Part shown: positions 1-9,177 of the stretch, in pieces
Numbering within the stretch: position 1 is the stretch's first letter
How the letters are laid out: every line of letters starts with the position of its first letter
Source: Parasphingopyxis algicola
Lineage (GTDB): Bacteria; Pseudomonadota; Alphaproteobacteria; Sphingomonadales; Sphingomonadaceae
Direction: 5' to 3'
NCBI RefSeq assembly: GCF_013378075.1
Contig: NZ_CP051131.1
Coordinates: 2,182,501-2,246,500, forward strand
Length of the DNA: 64,000 nucleotides
Position numbers and translations under genes: made by a program
Notes under the pieces: model-generated
The model's input: only the letters and a program-made list of their open reading frames with translations
What the model was told of the DNA's origin: nothing
The model's database searches: none

Positions 1-1
1 G

Positions 2-133
2 CCGTTCGTCCGCCTGGCCGTTCTCGCGACGGCCGGGGTTGCAGCCTATGCCGCGCTCCTGCTCTTCTTCGCTCGTAACCTCGTCGATGAAATGTGGGCG
101 CTTATCATCAAACGCCGGGCCATCACCGCCTGA
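2..133 (+). CDS. C-terminal end of an unidentified membrane protein (5' end outside window)
   Basis: A reading frame is open from the first bases and stops at TGA 131-133, giving 43 residues. It holds one strongly hydrophobic stretch rich in Ala, Leu, Val and Phe, followed by a short basic tail. This looks like the last transmembrane helix and cytoplasmic end of a polytopic membrane protein such as a transporter or polysaccharide flippase. The family cannot be fixed from so short a piece. The next gene runs towards it on the other strand and stops 15 bp away. Confidence 0.5.
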   Translation, partial: PFVRLAVLATAGVAAYAALLLFFARNLVDEMWALIIKRRAITA

Positions 134-148
134 TAGCCATCCAGACTG

Positions 149-577
149 TCAAACCGCCTGGATATAATCGCGCATCGCCTGCGCATCCTGTTCGATCCGG
201 TCCATCCGGTATTTCACCAGATCGCCGATCGAGATGAAACCCACCATCGCGCCGTCTCGGACCACCGGCAAATGGCGGACGCGGCGCTTGGTCATCAGGC
301 CCAGCGCAGCCAGTATATTATAGTTGGGATCGACCGTGATTGCGGGGGACGTCATCACCTCCGAAACCGGTTTGTCGATTCCGTCCTTGCCCTCTGCCGC
401 GACGCAATGAACGAGATCCCGTTCGGACATGATTCCGACGACCTTGCCCCCATCGACGACGGGCACCGCGCCAATTCGCTTTTCCGCGAACAACTTCACC
501 ACTTCGGCGACCTTCATATCCGGTGAGGCAGTGACCGTATCCTGGCCCCGGTTTTCCAGAATGATGCTAACCGTCAT
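149..577 (-). CDS. CBS-domain pair protein
   Basis: The 142-residue protein is almost entirely two CBS domains (about residues 13-65 and 73-130), including the typical ends VVGIMSERDLV and MVGFISIGDLV. Such stand-alone CBS pairs bind adenosyl nucleotides and act as energy or redox sensors, but the partner is unknown. I chose the ATG at 577 because GGGAGAGA lies about 8 nt upstream. An in-frame start 21 nt further up has no such site. A short helical tail follows the second CBS domain. No other domain is present, so any effect must be by binding another protein. Confidence 0.85.
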   Translation of the reverse strand: MTVSIILENRGQDTVTASPDMKVAEVVKLFAEKRIGAVPVVDGGKVVGIMSERDLVHCVAAEGKDGIDKPVSEVMTSPAITVDPNYNILAALGLMTKRRVRHLPVVRDGAMVGFISIGDLVKYRMDRIEQDAQAMRDYIQAV

Positions 578-704
578 AGCGTCTCTCCCAATCGCCACAT
601 GAAGCCGGGCAATAATGCGCTTTTTCGCGGCTAAAGGGAAGGCAAGCGCCGTCGACGGCCAAGTTACGCTTGATGATCATCATCGGAAGCGCCAATTGGG
701 CCGC

Positions 705-1016
705 ATGACCCAAAAAGGACCGACGCTCGAAGATCCCGACTATGCGCAATTCGCCTGGGCGCGTTTCCGCCGAATCCTGAAATGGATGGCGCTCGCGTCC
801 GTCGTTGCGGCACTCGCGGCGCTCGCATGGATGCATTATTATGGCGGCGGGCTGACCATCGCCATCGGTCTGGCGACGGCTTTCGGTGTCGGCCTGACGG
901 TGTTCATGGCCGCCGCACTCATGGGGCTGGTTTTCCTGAGCTCAGGCTCGGGTCATGACGACGATGTCGATGCGCAGGGGCGGGACAGCTCACGCCGTCC
1001 CGATATAACCGACTAG
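705..1016 (+). CDS. Small two-helix inner-membrane protein
   Basis: This 103-residue hypothetical protein has a charged N-terminus with aromatic residues, two transmembrane helices (about residues 24-44 and 50-80) joined by a short Gly-rich turn, and an acidic then basic hydrophilic tail. The ATG at 705 starts just before the soluble segment. A longer upstream extension is possible but would be of unusual composition. The stop overlaps the stop of the convergent DUF4167 gene by 4 bp. The function is unknown. Both membrane segments and the compact length suggest a small accessory membrane protein. Confidence 0.6.
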   Translation: MTQKGPTLEDPDYAQFAWARFRRILKWMALASVVAALAALAWMHYYGGGLTIAIGLATAFGVGLTVFMAAALMGLVFLSSGSGHDDDVDAQGRDSSRRPDITD

Positions 1017-1585
1017 GAGGCTTCGGCGGCGGCGCCCTTGTCGTCCTCGTCGGAGCTCGGCTTGCGCGCCCGGCTGCGGCGTGCCGGCTTCTTCTCGCTC
1101 GAACCGTTCAGCGAATCGCCGTCTTCCTGACCCTCGGTGACGGCGACGGAAATCGCGGCCGGAAGCCGATCCGCCTCGATGCTCTGGTCATCAGCGTCCT
1201 GGGTATCAGCTTCGCGCTTGGCACGGGGCTGGCGCTTCTTGGGCTTGTCGTCCGCCTGCTTCGCTTCGGAACGGCCGTCCCGGTCGCTCTCATCGTTCCC
1301 GCGCTGTTTCGCCTTGTTCTCTTCGCGTTCGCGCTTCTGCTCTTCCTTGCGCAGATTGGTTTCGGTGAGCACCCGGAAATAGTGATCGGCGAACTGCAGA
1401 TAATATTCGTTCATGACCCGGTCGCCCTGCTGATGGGCATCGCGCGCCATGGACTTGTATTTCTCGCAAAGCTGGTTGGCGTTTCCGCGCGCGCGATTGT
1501 CCAACCGGTTGCCGTCGTTCGGCCCGCGGTTATTTGGCCGGCCGCCACGGCTGCGGCGACGACCCGAATTGCGATTATTCATCAA
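1013..1585 (-). CDS. DUF4167 domain protein
   Basis: The N-terminal 75 residues match the DUF4167 family: an Arg/Gly/Asn-rich start (NNRNSGRRRSRG), then a conserved helical block with ANQLCEKY and EYYLQFADHYFRVL. The rest is a long low-complexity region alternating acidic and basic residues, typical for this alphaproteobacterial family. The basic start and disordered tail suggest nucleic-acid or ribosome contact, but the function is not established. It lies downstream of prmC on the same strand, separated by 273 bp, so it probably has its own promoter. Two adjacent Met codons give start ambiguity of one residue. Confidence 0.85.
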   Translation of the reverse strand: MMNNRNSGRRRSRGGRPNNRGPNDGNRLDNRARGNANQLCEKYKSMARDAHQQGDRVMNEYYLQFADHYFRVLTETNLRKEEQKREREENKAKQRGNDESDRDGRSEAKQADDKPKKRQPRAKREADTQDADDQSIEADRLPAAISVAVTEGQEDGDSLNGSSEKKPARRSRARKPSSDEDDKGAAAEAS

Positions 1586-1858
1586 GGCTAAAAATCCTCA
1601 GTCCTTCGTGTTCCGGAAAAAGCGCGCCCCCGCGCGCAGCTTGGCCAGCCGGGCCCATCCCGGCCGCTCGGATACATATTCTCTCAAGGGCCGGCAAAGC
1701 CGGTCCTACTGCCAGAACCGCCGGACATCAGCGGTATGACGATGGAGATCATGGGGTGAAGGTTTCAACGCTGTGTGCTGCCAGAACCTTCGTTCCACCT
1801 ATGCCCATATCGCTTACGTTTTGCCAAATGCAAGTAAAAATATAGTTGGTACCGGACA
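1586..1858. other. 273-bp gap between prmC and DUF4167 gene
   Basis: No gene is seen here. The half next to the DUF4167 gene is GC-rich and includes a short hairpin (1689-1707). The half next to prmC (about 1741-1858) is noticeably AT-richer. An 11-bp sequence, ctgccagaacc, occurs twice (around 1711 and 1780). A GGTACC core lies near 1849. The gap presumably holds the promoter of the minus-strand DUF4167 gene. I cannot point to a convincing -35/-10 pair. Confidence 0.4.
1689..1707. repeat. REP-like hairpin
   Basis: The sequence GGGCCGGCAAAGCCGGTCC folds into an 8-bp stem (one G-T pair) with a 3-nt loop. On the minus strand it reads GTAGGACCGGCTTTGCCGG, the form of many intergenic REP-type palindromes. 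It could also serve as a weak terminator behind prmC. No second copy was seen in the window, so calling it a repeat rests on resemblance only. Confidence 0.35.
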
Positions 1859-2677
1859 CTAGCTGTGGATAAGCATGCAGCGCTCCTGCCCCGCCAGATC
1901 CCGCGAAACCTCTGAAAGCAGGCCCTGATCGGCACAAAGGCGGGAGACGGCGGAGGACTGCCCGACCCCCAATTCGAGGCACGCTACGCCCGTTTCGGCC
2001 AACAGCCGGGGAAGCTGTGGCACGATCCGGCGATAATCCGCCAAACCCGTATCTGCGGCAAACAGAGCCTCGCCGGGCTCGAAATCGGCGACATCGGGCA
2101 TCAGTTTCGCCGCCGGGTCGACATAGGGCGGATTGCACAGGATGAGATCGCAGCGCGCATCCTCCCGATCGCCCCAATCTCCCTTTCGAAACTGCGCCCG
2201 GTCCGCAAAACCGAGCCGCTCGGCATTCCGTTCGGCGACGGCCAGCGCGGCGTCCGACCGATCGACGCCCACACCCATGGCGTCGGGCCATTCCGAAAGC
2301 GCCGCGAGCAACAGCGCCCCCGAACCCGTGCCGAGATCGAGAATCGTCGACGGCGGTCTCTTCGCCAGCGCGCGGCGCGCGGTTTCGATCAGCGTCTCGC
2401 TGTCGGGCCGTGGAATCAGCACGCCTGGGCTGACCTCGATATCGAGGCTCCAGAATTCACGGATGCCGGTGATGTAAGCAAGCGGCTCATGGCATGAGCG
2501 GCGTTCGACGAGCGCGTCGAAAGCGGATGGCGCCAGCCCGTCCAGACGTCGCAACAGCATCGATTCGCGGCTTTCGCCGAGGGCGTGCGCCATCAGCAGT
2601 TCGGCGTCGAGGCGCGGCGTCTCGCTGGTCGCCGACAGGGTTTCGGCCGCCGCGCGCAGGGCGTCGCGCACGATCAC
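1859..2677 (-). CDS. prmC: Peptide chain release factor N5-glutamine methyltransferase
   Basis: PrmC methylates the Gln of the GGQ loop in release factors. The 272-residue protein has a helical N-terminal domain, the SAM-binding motif DLGTGSG (residues 114-120) and the diagnostic NPPY motif (182-185) that holds the target glutamine amide. It follows its own substrate gene prfA by only 4 bp and is the last gene of the hisS-prfA-prmC operon. The start is a GTG. GAGGAT overlapping the end of prfA can act as its ribosome binding site. The length is normal for the family. Confidence 0.95.
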   Translation of the reverse strand: MIVRDALRAAAETLSATSETPRLDAELLMAHALGESRESMLLRRLDGLAPSAFDALVERRSCHEPLAYITGIREFWSLDIEVSPGVLIPRPDSETLIETARRALAKRPPSTILDLGTGSGALLLAALSEWPDAMGVGVDRSDAALAVAERNAERLGFADRAQFRKGDWGDREDARCDLILCNPPYVDPAAKLMPDVADFEPGEALFAADTGLADYRRIVPQLPRLLAETGVACLELGVGQSSAVSRLCADQGLLSEVSRDLAGQERCMLIHS

Positions 2678-2681
2678 GCGA

Positions 2682-3749
2682 TCAATCCTCGATATGGGCG
2701 AGCCGTTCGGCTTCGTCCTCGGCGATCAGCGCCGACACGAGCTCGTCGAGCTGGCCTTCGAGAATTTCGGGCAGGCGATGCAGGGTCAGGTTGATCCGAT
2801 GATCGGTCACCCGCCCTTGCGGGAAATTATAGGTGCGGATGCGTTCGGAGCGGTCGCCCGAGCCGACCATGGATTTGCGCGCGCCCGCATATTCGGCCTC
2901 GGCGATGGCTCGCTCATGCTCGTAGAGCCGGGCGCGCAGCACCTTCATCCCCTTTTGCCGGTTCTTGTGCTGCGATTTCTCGTCCTGCTGGCTGACCACG
3001 ATGCCGGTCGGAACATGGGTGATCCGCACCGCGCTGTCGGTCGTGTTGACCGATTGCCCGCCGGGCCCCGACGCGCGGAACACATCGATGCGCAGATCGG
3101 ATTCGTCGATCTGGATATCGACCTCTTCGGGCTCGGGCAGCACGGCGACCGTCGCCGCCGAGGTATGAATACGCCCGCCCGATTCGGTCACGGGCACGCG
3201 CTGCACGCGATGGACGCCGCTTTCGAATTTCAGCTTGGCGAACACACCCTTGCCCGTGACATTGGCGACGACTTCCTTATAGCCGCCGACATCGGCCGCA
3301 CTCGCCGAGATCAGCTCGAAGCCCCAGCCCTGTTCCTCGGCATAGCGCTGATACATGCGCAACAGATCGCCCGCGAAGAGCGCGGCTTCGTCGCCGCCCG
3401 TGCCTGCGCGGACTTCAAGCATGGCGGGCCGATCGTCGGCCGAATCCTTGGGCAGGAGCTTCACGGCGAGCGAGCGTTCGGCCTCCGGGATCTTCGCCTT
3501 GAGCTCCTCGGCCTCAAGCTCGGCCATCTCCTTCATTTCCGGATCGGCGAGCATCTCGTCGAGCGCGGCAAGCTCCTCACGCAGACGGCGAAGCTCACGG
3601 GCGATCTCGGCCACGGGCTCCAGCTCGGCATATTCCTTGGAGAGTTCGACGAATTTGTCGGGCGCCAAATCGCCCGCCGCCATTTGACCTTGCAGCTCTT
3701 CATGCCGCGACAAAATCGCGTCGATACGATCGGAGGAGATGGTGGTCAT
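2682..3749 (-). CDS. prfA: Peptide chain release factor 1
   Basis: RF1 ends translation at UAA and UAG. The 355-residue protein has the GGQ peptidyl-hydrolysis motif (230-232), the codon-reading PxT motif as PVT (186-188), a long helical N-terminal domain, and the conserved [18 protein letters not shown] block. PxT rather than SPF marks it as RF1 and not RF2. Its ATG overlaps the hisS stop as ATGA, implying translational coupling. The modifying enzyme gene prmC follows directly. Confidence 0.97.
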   Translation of the reverse strand: MTTISSDRIDAILSRHEELQGQMAAGDLAPDKFVELSKEYAELEPVAEIARELRRLREELAALDEMLADPEMKEMAELEAEELKAKIPEAERSLAVKLLPKDSADDRPAMLEVRAGTGGDEAALFAGDLLRMYQRYAEEQGWGFELISASAADVGGYKEVVANVTGKGVFAKLKFESGVHRVQRVPVTESGGRIHTSAATVAVLPEPEEVDIQIDESDLRIDVFRASGPGGQSVNTTDSAVRITHVPTGIVVSQQDEKSQHKNRQKGMKVLRARLYEHERAIAEAEYAGARKSMVGSGDRSERIRTYNFPQGRVTDHRINLTLHRLPEILEGQLDELVSALIAEDEAERLAHIED

Positions 3750-5098
3750 TCGTTCTCTTCTGAATCGGTACCGACATATCGGACACCGCCTCCGGTGCCT
3801 TCGAAGATTGCTTCGGACACCATGTTGTAGATTTGTTCGAATACACCAAGACCAGTTTTCACATCGTCAGTTACGAGCGTTTGTTTACCGCTCCTGAGGT
3901 TCTTAACCTCAAGTTCTCTCCGTTCCCACCGATCCTGGTCTACGAAAATTGCCAGAAGCGCATCCTCGGCATTGGCCTTTTGCAGGCGCTTCTTGAGATT
4001 TCCCTTGAAAACGGTCTGCACCGCAACACTTCGTCGACGAAGTTCACTAGCAACATGCATGGCGTGGTTATCCGCATCCGCGTTGACCGGCATGACGGCA
4101 GCCAGCACTTGCGGGTGATCAAGCCAAGCATTGTTAGTCAGCATCGCCAGCCGCTCGATTCCCGCAGCCCAGCCGACCGCCGGCGTTTCCGGGCCGCCCA
4201 GCGCTTCGATCAGCCCGTCATAGCGGCCGCCGCCGAGCACCGTGCCCTGCGCGCCGAGTCGGTCGGTGACGAACTCGAACGCCGTGTGGCGATAATAATC
4301 GAGACCGCGCACCAGCCGGGCGTTGCGCTCCCAGGCGACGCCCGCCGCATCGAGCCCTGCCGTCACAGCCTCGAAGAAATCCGCCGCTTCGTCGCTCATC
4401 ACATCGTCGATCCCGGGCGCGGCGTCGGCGATCGGGCGGTCGCGCATATCCTTGGAATCGAGAATACGCAGCGGATTGCGCGCCAGTCGCTCTTGGCTAT
4501 CTTCCGACAGATCGCCCTTATGCGCTTCGAAATGCGCGACCAACGCATCGCGCCATGCCTCGCGTGTAATACTATCGCCCAGCGTATTGAGCTGCAGCGT
4601 CACGCCGTCCGCCACGCCCAGCTCCTTCAGCAGCTGATCGGCCATCACGAGCAATTCCACATCGGCTGCCGGTTCGGCCGCGCCGATAATCTCCGCATCG
4701 AGCTGATGGAATTGCCGGAACCGGCCCTTTTGCGGGCGTTCGTAGCGGAACAGGGGGCCGTGCGTCGCGAGTTTGAGCGGCACATATTGCTGCCAGCCAT
4801 TGGTCAGATAGGCGCGCGCGATTCCGGCGGTAAATTCGGGGCGCAGCGTCAGCGAATCGCCGCCGCGATCCTCGAACGTGTACATTTCCTTCGACACGAC
4901 ATCGGTGGTCTCGCCGAGCGAGCGCGCGAACACCGCCGTCGCCTCGAACACCGGCACTTCGACCCGGCCGAAACCGTAAAGCCGCCGGACCCGGTCGAAC
5001 GTATCGACGACATGCGCGAAACGCTCGGCCTGTTCGCCGATCATGTCCTGCGTGCCGCGAATGGCGTGCGGCGTGTCTTTTCGCGCTTTATTTGCCAT
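3746..5098 (-). CDS. hisS: Histidyl-tRNA synthetase
   Basis: HisRS charges tRNA-His. The 450-residue protein shows class II motif 2 ([16 protein letters not shown]), the histidine-binding LVRGLDYY and GGGRYDGL motifs, and a C-terminal anticodon-binding domain. The start is the ATG at 5098, directly before the family-typical [15 protein letters not shown]. An open frame extends 67 codons further but across the ppa promoter region. The stretch coding for the anticodon-binding domain (about 3820-4140) is only about 52% GC, with codon choice unlike the rest of the gene. The stop overlaps the prfA start. Confidence 0.95.
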   Translation of the reverse strand: MANKARKDTPHAIRGTQDMIGEQAERFAHVVDTFDRVRRLYGFGRVEVPVFEATAVFARSLGETTDVVSKEMYTFEDRGGDSLTLRPEFTAGIARAYLTNGWQQYVPLKLATHGPLFRYERPQKGRFRQFHQLDAEIIGAAEPAADVELLVMADQLLKELGVADGVTLQLNTLGDSITREAWRDALVAHFEAHKGDLSEDSQERLARNPLRILDSKDMRDRPIADAAPGIDDVMSDEAADFFEAVTAGLDAAGVAWERNARLVRGLDYYRHTAFEFVTDRLGAQGTVLGGGRYDGLIEALGGPETPAVGWAAGIERLAMLTNNAWLDHPQVLAAVMPVNADADNHAMHVASELRRRSVAVQTVFKGNLKKRLQKANAEDALLAIFVDQDRWERRELEVKNLRSGKQTLVTDDVKTGLGVFEQIYNMVSEAIFEGTGGGVRYVGTDSEENE

Positions 5099-5105
5099 GG
5101 GCGGC

Positions 5106-5135
5106 TCCCCTAGAGCATTTTGACGCGCTAGGGGA
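5106..5135. promoter_or_regulatory. Inverted repeat between hisS and ppa
   Basis: An 8-bp perfect inverted repeat (TCCCCTAG ... CTAGGGGA, spacer 14 bp) lies between the divergent hisS and ppa genes. The AGGGGAA word is then repeated once more before ppa. The position fits an operator, or a 5'-UTR hairpin placed just before the ppa ribosome binding region. No known regulator is assigned. Confidence 0.3.
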
Positions 5136-5156
5136 ATAGGGGAACTGGAGAACGCC

Positions 5157-5690
5157 ATGAATATCGACCTTATCCCCGTCGGCGACGACCCGCCCGAGAA
5201 TGTCAACGTCATCATCGAAGTGCCGGTCGGCGGTGAGCCGGTGAAATATGAATTCGACAAGGCGAGCGGCGCCCTGTTCGTCGACCGCATCCTCCACACG
5301 CCGATGCGCTATCCGGCCAATTACGGCTTCGTGCCGCACACGCTCTCGCCCGACGGGGACCCGCTCGACGCGCTGGTCGTCGCGCGGTCGCCCTTCATGC
5401 CGGGCTGCGTGGTCCGCGCCCGGCCGATCGCCGTGCTCAACCTCGAAGACGAGCATGGCGGCGACGAGAAGCTGCTCTGCGTCCCGATCGACTCCACCTT
5501 CCCCTATTACCGCAAGATCGGCGAAGGCGGCGACCTGCCCGAAATCGTGATGCAGCAGATCGAGCATTTCTTCACCCATTACAAGGACCTGGAACCGGAA
5601 AAATGGGTCCGGGTCGGCAAATGGGGCGACGCGGAAGAGGCGCGGCGGATCGTCGTCGAAAGCATCGAGCGGCTGAGCGCGAAAACATGA
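5157..5690 (+). CDS. ppa: Inorganic pyrophosphatase (family I)
   Basis: This soluble enzyme hydrolyses pyrophosphate and so pulls biosynthetic reactions such as aminoacylation forward. The 177-residue length is typical for bacterial family I. Visible active-site parts are [12 protein letters not shown] (residues 21-32), RYPANYGF (51-58) and the metal-binding DGDPLDALV (66-74). GGAG lies about 9 nt before the ATG. The next gene starts inside the stop codon as ATGA, so the two are co-translated. Confidence 0.97.
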   Translation: MNIDLIPVGDDPPENVNVIIEVPVGGEPVKYEFDKASGALFVDRILHTPMRYPANYGFVPHTLSPDGDPLDALVVARSPFMPGCVVRARPIAVLNLEDEHGGDEKLLCVPIDSTFPYYRKIGEGGDLPEIVMQQIEHFFTHYKDLEPEKWVRVGKWGDAEEARRIVVESIERLSAKT

Positions 5691-6409
5691 CGGCAACGGA
5701 GCGCAGCTGGTGGTGGCGGTGCGCGGGCGCGGGCCTGATCGTCATTCTGGTCAGCCTCTATTTCGGCATGATCCCGAATATCGAGGGCTGCGCGCCGGAT
5801 ATCGGCGCCGACAATCTCGGCTCGATCATCGCCTTCGAACTGGTCCGCACGCCGGTCGATGTCGCCGCCTTGTTCGGCACGCCGCCCTGCACCGAACCGT
5901 TCCTCGCCGCCATGCGCCACGCCACCTGGGTCGATGCGCTGCTGTTCATTCCCGCCTATTCGGCCTTTCTGATCTGCGCGCTGATTGCGCTGCGCGGCTA
6001 TGGCGGATCACTGGCCGGCGTCGGCATCGCTGCCGTCGCCGCCGCCGCTCTGTTCGATCAGGTCGAGGGCTTCTGGCTCTTCATGATCATGGACAGCCTG
6101 CCGGGCAGCCAAGGCGAGATCAACTGGCTGATCCCGGCCGTCCGCGCCAAGTTCGCCTTGCTCGGCGTTGGCGCGATCTGCATCGGCGTACTCCTGACCC
6201 GCCATAAGGGCATGGGCTTCGTCTTCGGCGCGATCATCGCTCTCGGCGGCGCCGCGACGACGGCGCTGATCGTCGATGACGCCTATGGCGCACTCACGAT
6301 ACAGGGATCGGCCATCGCCTGGCTTGCCCTGTTCGTCGTCGCCTTCCTGTATGCTATCATCCGGATGAACCCGCGCGCGTTGGTCGCCGACGTCCGGTCC
6401 GTCGACTAG
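5687..6409 (+). CDS. Polytopic membrane protein, unknown function
   Basis: The 240-residue protein has about six hydrophobic helices, with conserved-looking acidic and proline turns between them. There is no transporter signature that I recognise. The start ATG overlaps the ppa stop, so it is in the ppa operon. Pairing with a pyrophosphatase does not by itself define a role. Its two Cys residues, in the loop after helix 1 (GCAP) and before helix 2 (PPCTEPF), could form a periplasmic disulfide; this is inference. Confidence 0.65.
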   Translation: MTATERSWWWRCAGAGLIVILVSLYFGMIPNIEGCAPDIGADNLGSIIAFELVRTPVDVAALFGTPPCTEPFLAAMRHATWVDALLFIPAYSAFLICALIALRGYGGSLAGVGIAAVAAAALFDQVEGFWLFMIMDSLPGSQGEINWLIPAVRAKFALLGVGAICIGVLLTRHKGMGFVFGAIIALGGAATTALIVDDAYGALTIQGSAIAWLALFVVAFLYAIIRMNPRALVADVRSVD

Positions 6410-6418
6410 GGACGGGAT

Positions 6419-6796
6419 CTAGACCTTCGGCTTCTTCCGGCGCGGCCTCTTGGGTGATTTCTTTTGGGGCGCGCGCTCGCCTGCTTCGACGCCCAGCCGC
6501 GCCCATTGCCGCATGGCATCGGGATCGTCGTACACGTCGAGCGGCGCGCGGCGATAGTTCATCGTCCCGATCTTGCCGTCCTTGCCGGTGAATTCGAACT
6601 TGCCGAGGCCTTCGGCTTCGAACGCGCCCTCGTTCGCGGCATCGCTCTTGAAATAGAGATCGCCGCCGTCAACCAGCGCGAAGACCGTACCGCCGCAATA
6701 GAGGACGGCGCCGCCCATTATCTTGCGCATCGTCACCCGCCCGATCGGCTCCAGGCATTCGCCGACCCAGTCGACAAGGCCCTCGTCCACGCTCAT
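6419..6796 (-). CDS. TfoX/Sxy N-terminal-domain protein
   Basis: The 125-residue protein matches the TfoX N-terminal fold: a helical start, then MRKIMGGAVLYCGGTVFALVDGGDLYFKSD, followed by an aromatic MNYRRAP segment. It lacks the C-terminal TfoX domain of full-length competence regulators, as is usual for these short alphaproteobacterial relatives. It ends in a very basic Lys/Arg/Pro tail. The ATG overlaps the stop of the upstream transporter gene (ATGA). A link to competence cannot be assumed. Confidence 0.8.
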   Translation of the reverse strand: MSVDEGLVDWVGECLEPIGRVTMRKIMGGAVLYCGGTVFALVDGGDLYFKSDAANEGAFEAEGLGKFEFTGKDGKIGTMNYRRAPLDVYDDPDAMRQWARLGVEAGERAPQKKSPKRPRRKKPKV

Positions 6797-7719
6797 GCGA
6801 CGGCTGCCTCCACCATCTCCGCCTTTTTCGGCCGCCGCCAAGCGACGAGCAGGCAACCGGCCACGATCAGCGCGGTGCCGGCGATCGTCATCCAGGTGAC
6901 GGCCTCGCCGAAGAAATACCAGCCGAAGATCGCCGCCCAGATAAAAGCGCTATATTCGAGGCTGACCAGATATTGCGCCTCGGCGCGGGCATAGCCCCAA
7001 GTCACCATGAGTAGCGAAACGATCGCCAGCGCCGCGGCGCCGGTCAGCGCCGGCCAGTGGCCCGCATCGGGCATGACGGCGAAGAAAGGCGCGACCGACA
7101 ACAGGCAGAGAAAGACGATGATATTCTGGAAGAAGGCGATCTCTACAGGCCCCGCGATCAGCGCCATCTGCCGCTGCAGCACGAGATTATAGGCATAGGC
7201 GGTCGCCGACAGCAGGATCGCCGCCACGCCCCATTGCGCCTCCGGCCCGAATTCGCTGCCCATCTTGCCGAGCACGATGACGCCGACGCCGGCGATGCCG
7301 AGCAGCGACGCCAGGATCGCGTTCCGCCCGATCCGCTCCTTGAGCAGAACGGCGGCGAGATAGAGCGCCAACAGCGGCGCGATGAAGGACAGCGCGACCC
7401 CTTCCGCCAACGGCACGCGCACCAGCCCCCAGAAGAAGAGAAAGGCCATGATCGCGATCAGGACCCCGCGGATCAGATAGAGCCGCATCGCGACGCGGCT
7501 CGGCCGCTTCCGGCGTCGCTTGAAATAGAGGATGCTGATCAGCAGCACACCGGCCGCATAGCGCCAGAACACGGCGTTATAGGCACCGAGCGCCACCGAC
7601 AGCCCCTTCATCACCGCATCCATCGCCGAGAAGAAGGCGAGGCCGGTCAGCACCGCCATCATCGGCAGGAGAATCGCGTGCGATTCGGACTGTTGGGACG
7701 CGCTCATCCGCGCACCCAT
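6793..7719 (-). CDS. EamA/DMT-family transporter
   Basis: The 308-residue protein consists of about ten transmembrane helices in two similar halves, the layout of the EamA (drug/metabolite) family. The first half starts near FFSAMDAVMKGL and the second near WGVAAILLSATAYAY. Family members export amino acids or other small metabolites, but the substrate cannot be read from sequence. A second Met four codons downstream is an alternative start. It is translationally coupled to the TfoX-like gene. Confidence 0.85.
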   Translation of the reverse strand: MGARMSASQQSESHAILLPMMAVLTGLAFFSAMDAVMKGLSVALGAYNAVFWRYAAGVLLISILYFKRRRKRPSRVAMRLYLIRGVLIAIMAFLFFWGLVRVPLAEGVALSFIAPLLALYLAAVLLKERIGRNAILASLLGIAGVGVIVLGKMGSEFGPEAQWGVAAILLSATAYAYNLVLQRQMALIAGPVEIAFFQNIIVFLCLLSVAPFFAVMPDAGHWPALTGAAALAIVSLLMVTWGYARAEAQYLVSLEYSAFIWAAIFGWYFFGEAVTWMTIAGTALIVAGCLLVAWRRPKKAEMVEAAVA

Positions 7720-7787
7720 AGACGCCGGCTCCGCTTGCGGCGAGGCCCGAAATCGCTACGCCGTGACAGGTACGGAATAGGAAAGAC

Positions 7788-8204
7788 ATGATGGACCTGC
7801 CCGCCGGCTTCGCGCCGCATTTTCGCAAGAGCCCGTTGACCGATCCCTGGGAGCCGCTGTTTTCGAAGCGCACCGACGCGGCGGTGGTCATAGGGCTCAC
7901 CGCAGACGAGCAGCACTGCAATTCGCGCGGTTTCGTGCATGGCGGACTGATCTCGGCGCTCGCGGACAACGCCATGGGCCTGTCCTGCGCCGCCCGTCAC
8001 GACAATGTCTCCGGCCTCGTGACGATCAGCCTGCATCTCGATTTCGTGCGCGCCGCGAAAATCGGCCAGTGGCTGGAGTTCGAAACGACGTTCATCAAGC
8101 CGGGCAAGAGCGTCGACGCCGCGCAGGGCCGGGTGACGGCGGATGGCGAAGTCTGCGCGCTGGCGGGCGCGACGTTCCGGGTGCTCGACGCGGCGACAGC
8201 GTAG
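7788..8204 (+). CDS. PaaI-family hotdog thioesterase
   Basis: The 138-residue protein has the single hotdog fold of the PaaI/YdiI acyl-CoA thioesterases. The signature FVHGG (49-53) followed by ALADNAMG (57-64) carries the usual nucleophilic or acidic positions. A later strand TISLHLDFVRAA is also typical. Substrates range from phenylacetyl-type to medium-chain acyl-CoAs in this family. The 3' neighbour is convergent, 4 bp away, so there is no operon clue. Confidence 0.88.
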   Translation: MMDLPAGFAPHFRKSPLTDPWEPLFSKRTDAAVVIGLTADEQHCNSRGFVHGGLISALADNAMGLSCAARHDNVSGLVTISLHLDFVRAAKIGQWLEFETTFIKPGKSVDAAQGRVTADGEVCALAGATFRVLDAATA

Positions 8205-8208
8205 CTGC

Positions 8209-9138
8209 CTAAATGGCCAGCTTCGTCGCCGAGCAGACCTTGGTCAGACCCAGCCCCCGCTTCATCGCCGGATAGACGCGGATCATCGCCGCGACCATCG
8301 CCAGCTCGACCCGCACGGTGCGGCCGAAACGCGCCTCGATATCGTCGCCGAGCGTATCGACATCGGGAGCTTGGCGCGCGATCGCCTCACCGAACCGGAA
8401 GGCGAGCGCCTCGTCCTCGGGCAACGCGTCGCCGCCCGCGAGCGCCGCGTTCAGCATATCGCGCGAAACGCCGTCCATCCGGCTGCCTTGCGCCGCAGTC
8501 AGCGCGCAGGGCCCGCAATCCTCGACGAGCACGGCGCCGATCCGCGTCGCCGCGAACATGGCGGCGGATGCGGCGTGGCGATGGTTGCTCGCCGGCATGA
8601 AATGGATGAACTTTTCGAGCGCATGGCCGGGCGCTCGCGCGATCTCGTGGACATATTCGCTTTCGCCGGGATTCATCCGGTCGACGATGCCGAGGAACAG
8701 GCCTTTGGGCAGGCCGATCGGGGCGATCCGCTGCCGGACGAAGAGGGTGGCGATCGCGATCAGGACCATCAGCGGCACGCCGATCGTCCCCGGCGCATCC
8801 TTGAGGAACCGGTCGGTCGAACAGATTCCCGCCATCAGTTCGTAAAGATGCAGGCCGCCATGCGCCATCAGCCACAGCCCGCCCGCAAGCGCTGCGAGCC
8901 AGCGCATCCGCAGATTGCGGACGGCGTAGAAGAGAATGACCGCGCAGCCCAGATAGGCGATGCCGATATCGGCGATGAAATGCGTGTTGGCCGGCCCGGT
9001 CGCGCGGACGGTGGGGATCGCGTAGTACCAGCCAAGCGGATCGAAGAGCATGAACGCGCCGTTGAGCGCCGAGAAGAGTATCGCGATCCAGATCAGCGCC
9101 TGGACGATCCGGTCGCCGAAATCGGATGGGCCGGTCAT
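8209..9138 (-). CDS. Fusion of a four-helix membrane domain with an AhpD-like domain
   Basis: Residues 10-140 form about four hydrophobic helices resembling DoxX/DUF4345-like membrane modules. Residues 165-309 look like a carboxymuconolactone decarboxylase/AhpD-like domain, with the redox motif EDCGPC (CxxC at 208-211). AhpD-type domains use such a pair to reduce peroxides or disulfides, but the usual His after the CxxC is absent. The ATG at 9138 directly precedes the soluble start. Membrane anchoring suggests redox chemistry at the membrane, which is inference. The genes upstream on the same strand also look redox-related. Confidence 0.7.
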   Translation of the reverse strand: MTGPSDFGDRIVQALIWIAILFSALNGAFMLFDPLGWYYAIPTVRATGPANTHFIADIGIAYLGCAVILFYAVRNLRMRWLAALAGGLWLMAHGGLHLYELMAGICSTDRFLKDAPGTIGVPLMVLIAIATLFVRQRIAPIGLPKGLFLGIVDRMNPGESEYVHEIARAPGHALEKFIHFMPASNHRHAASAAMFAATRIGAVLVEDCGPCALTAAQGSRMDGVSRDMLNAALAGGDALPEDEALAFRFGEAIARQAPDVDTLGDDIEARFGRTVRVELAMVAAMIRVYPAMKRGLGLTKVCSATKLAI

Positions 9139-9177
9139 GGGCAATCTCCTTCGCGAGCGCCCTAGCAAATTCAGTTG

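Noticed and set aside
1843-1865. LacI-type operator around the GGTACC core near the end of prmC
   Set aside because: Only the central six bases are symmetric, the flanks do not match, and it overlaps a stop codon.
5099-5299. N-terminal extension of HisRS by 67 codons
   Set aside because: It would run across the ppa start, and the family start motif follows the ATG at 5098.
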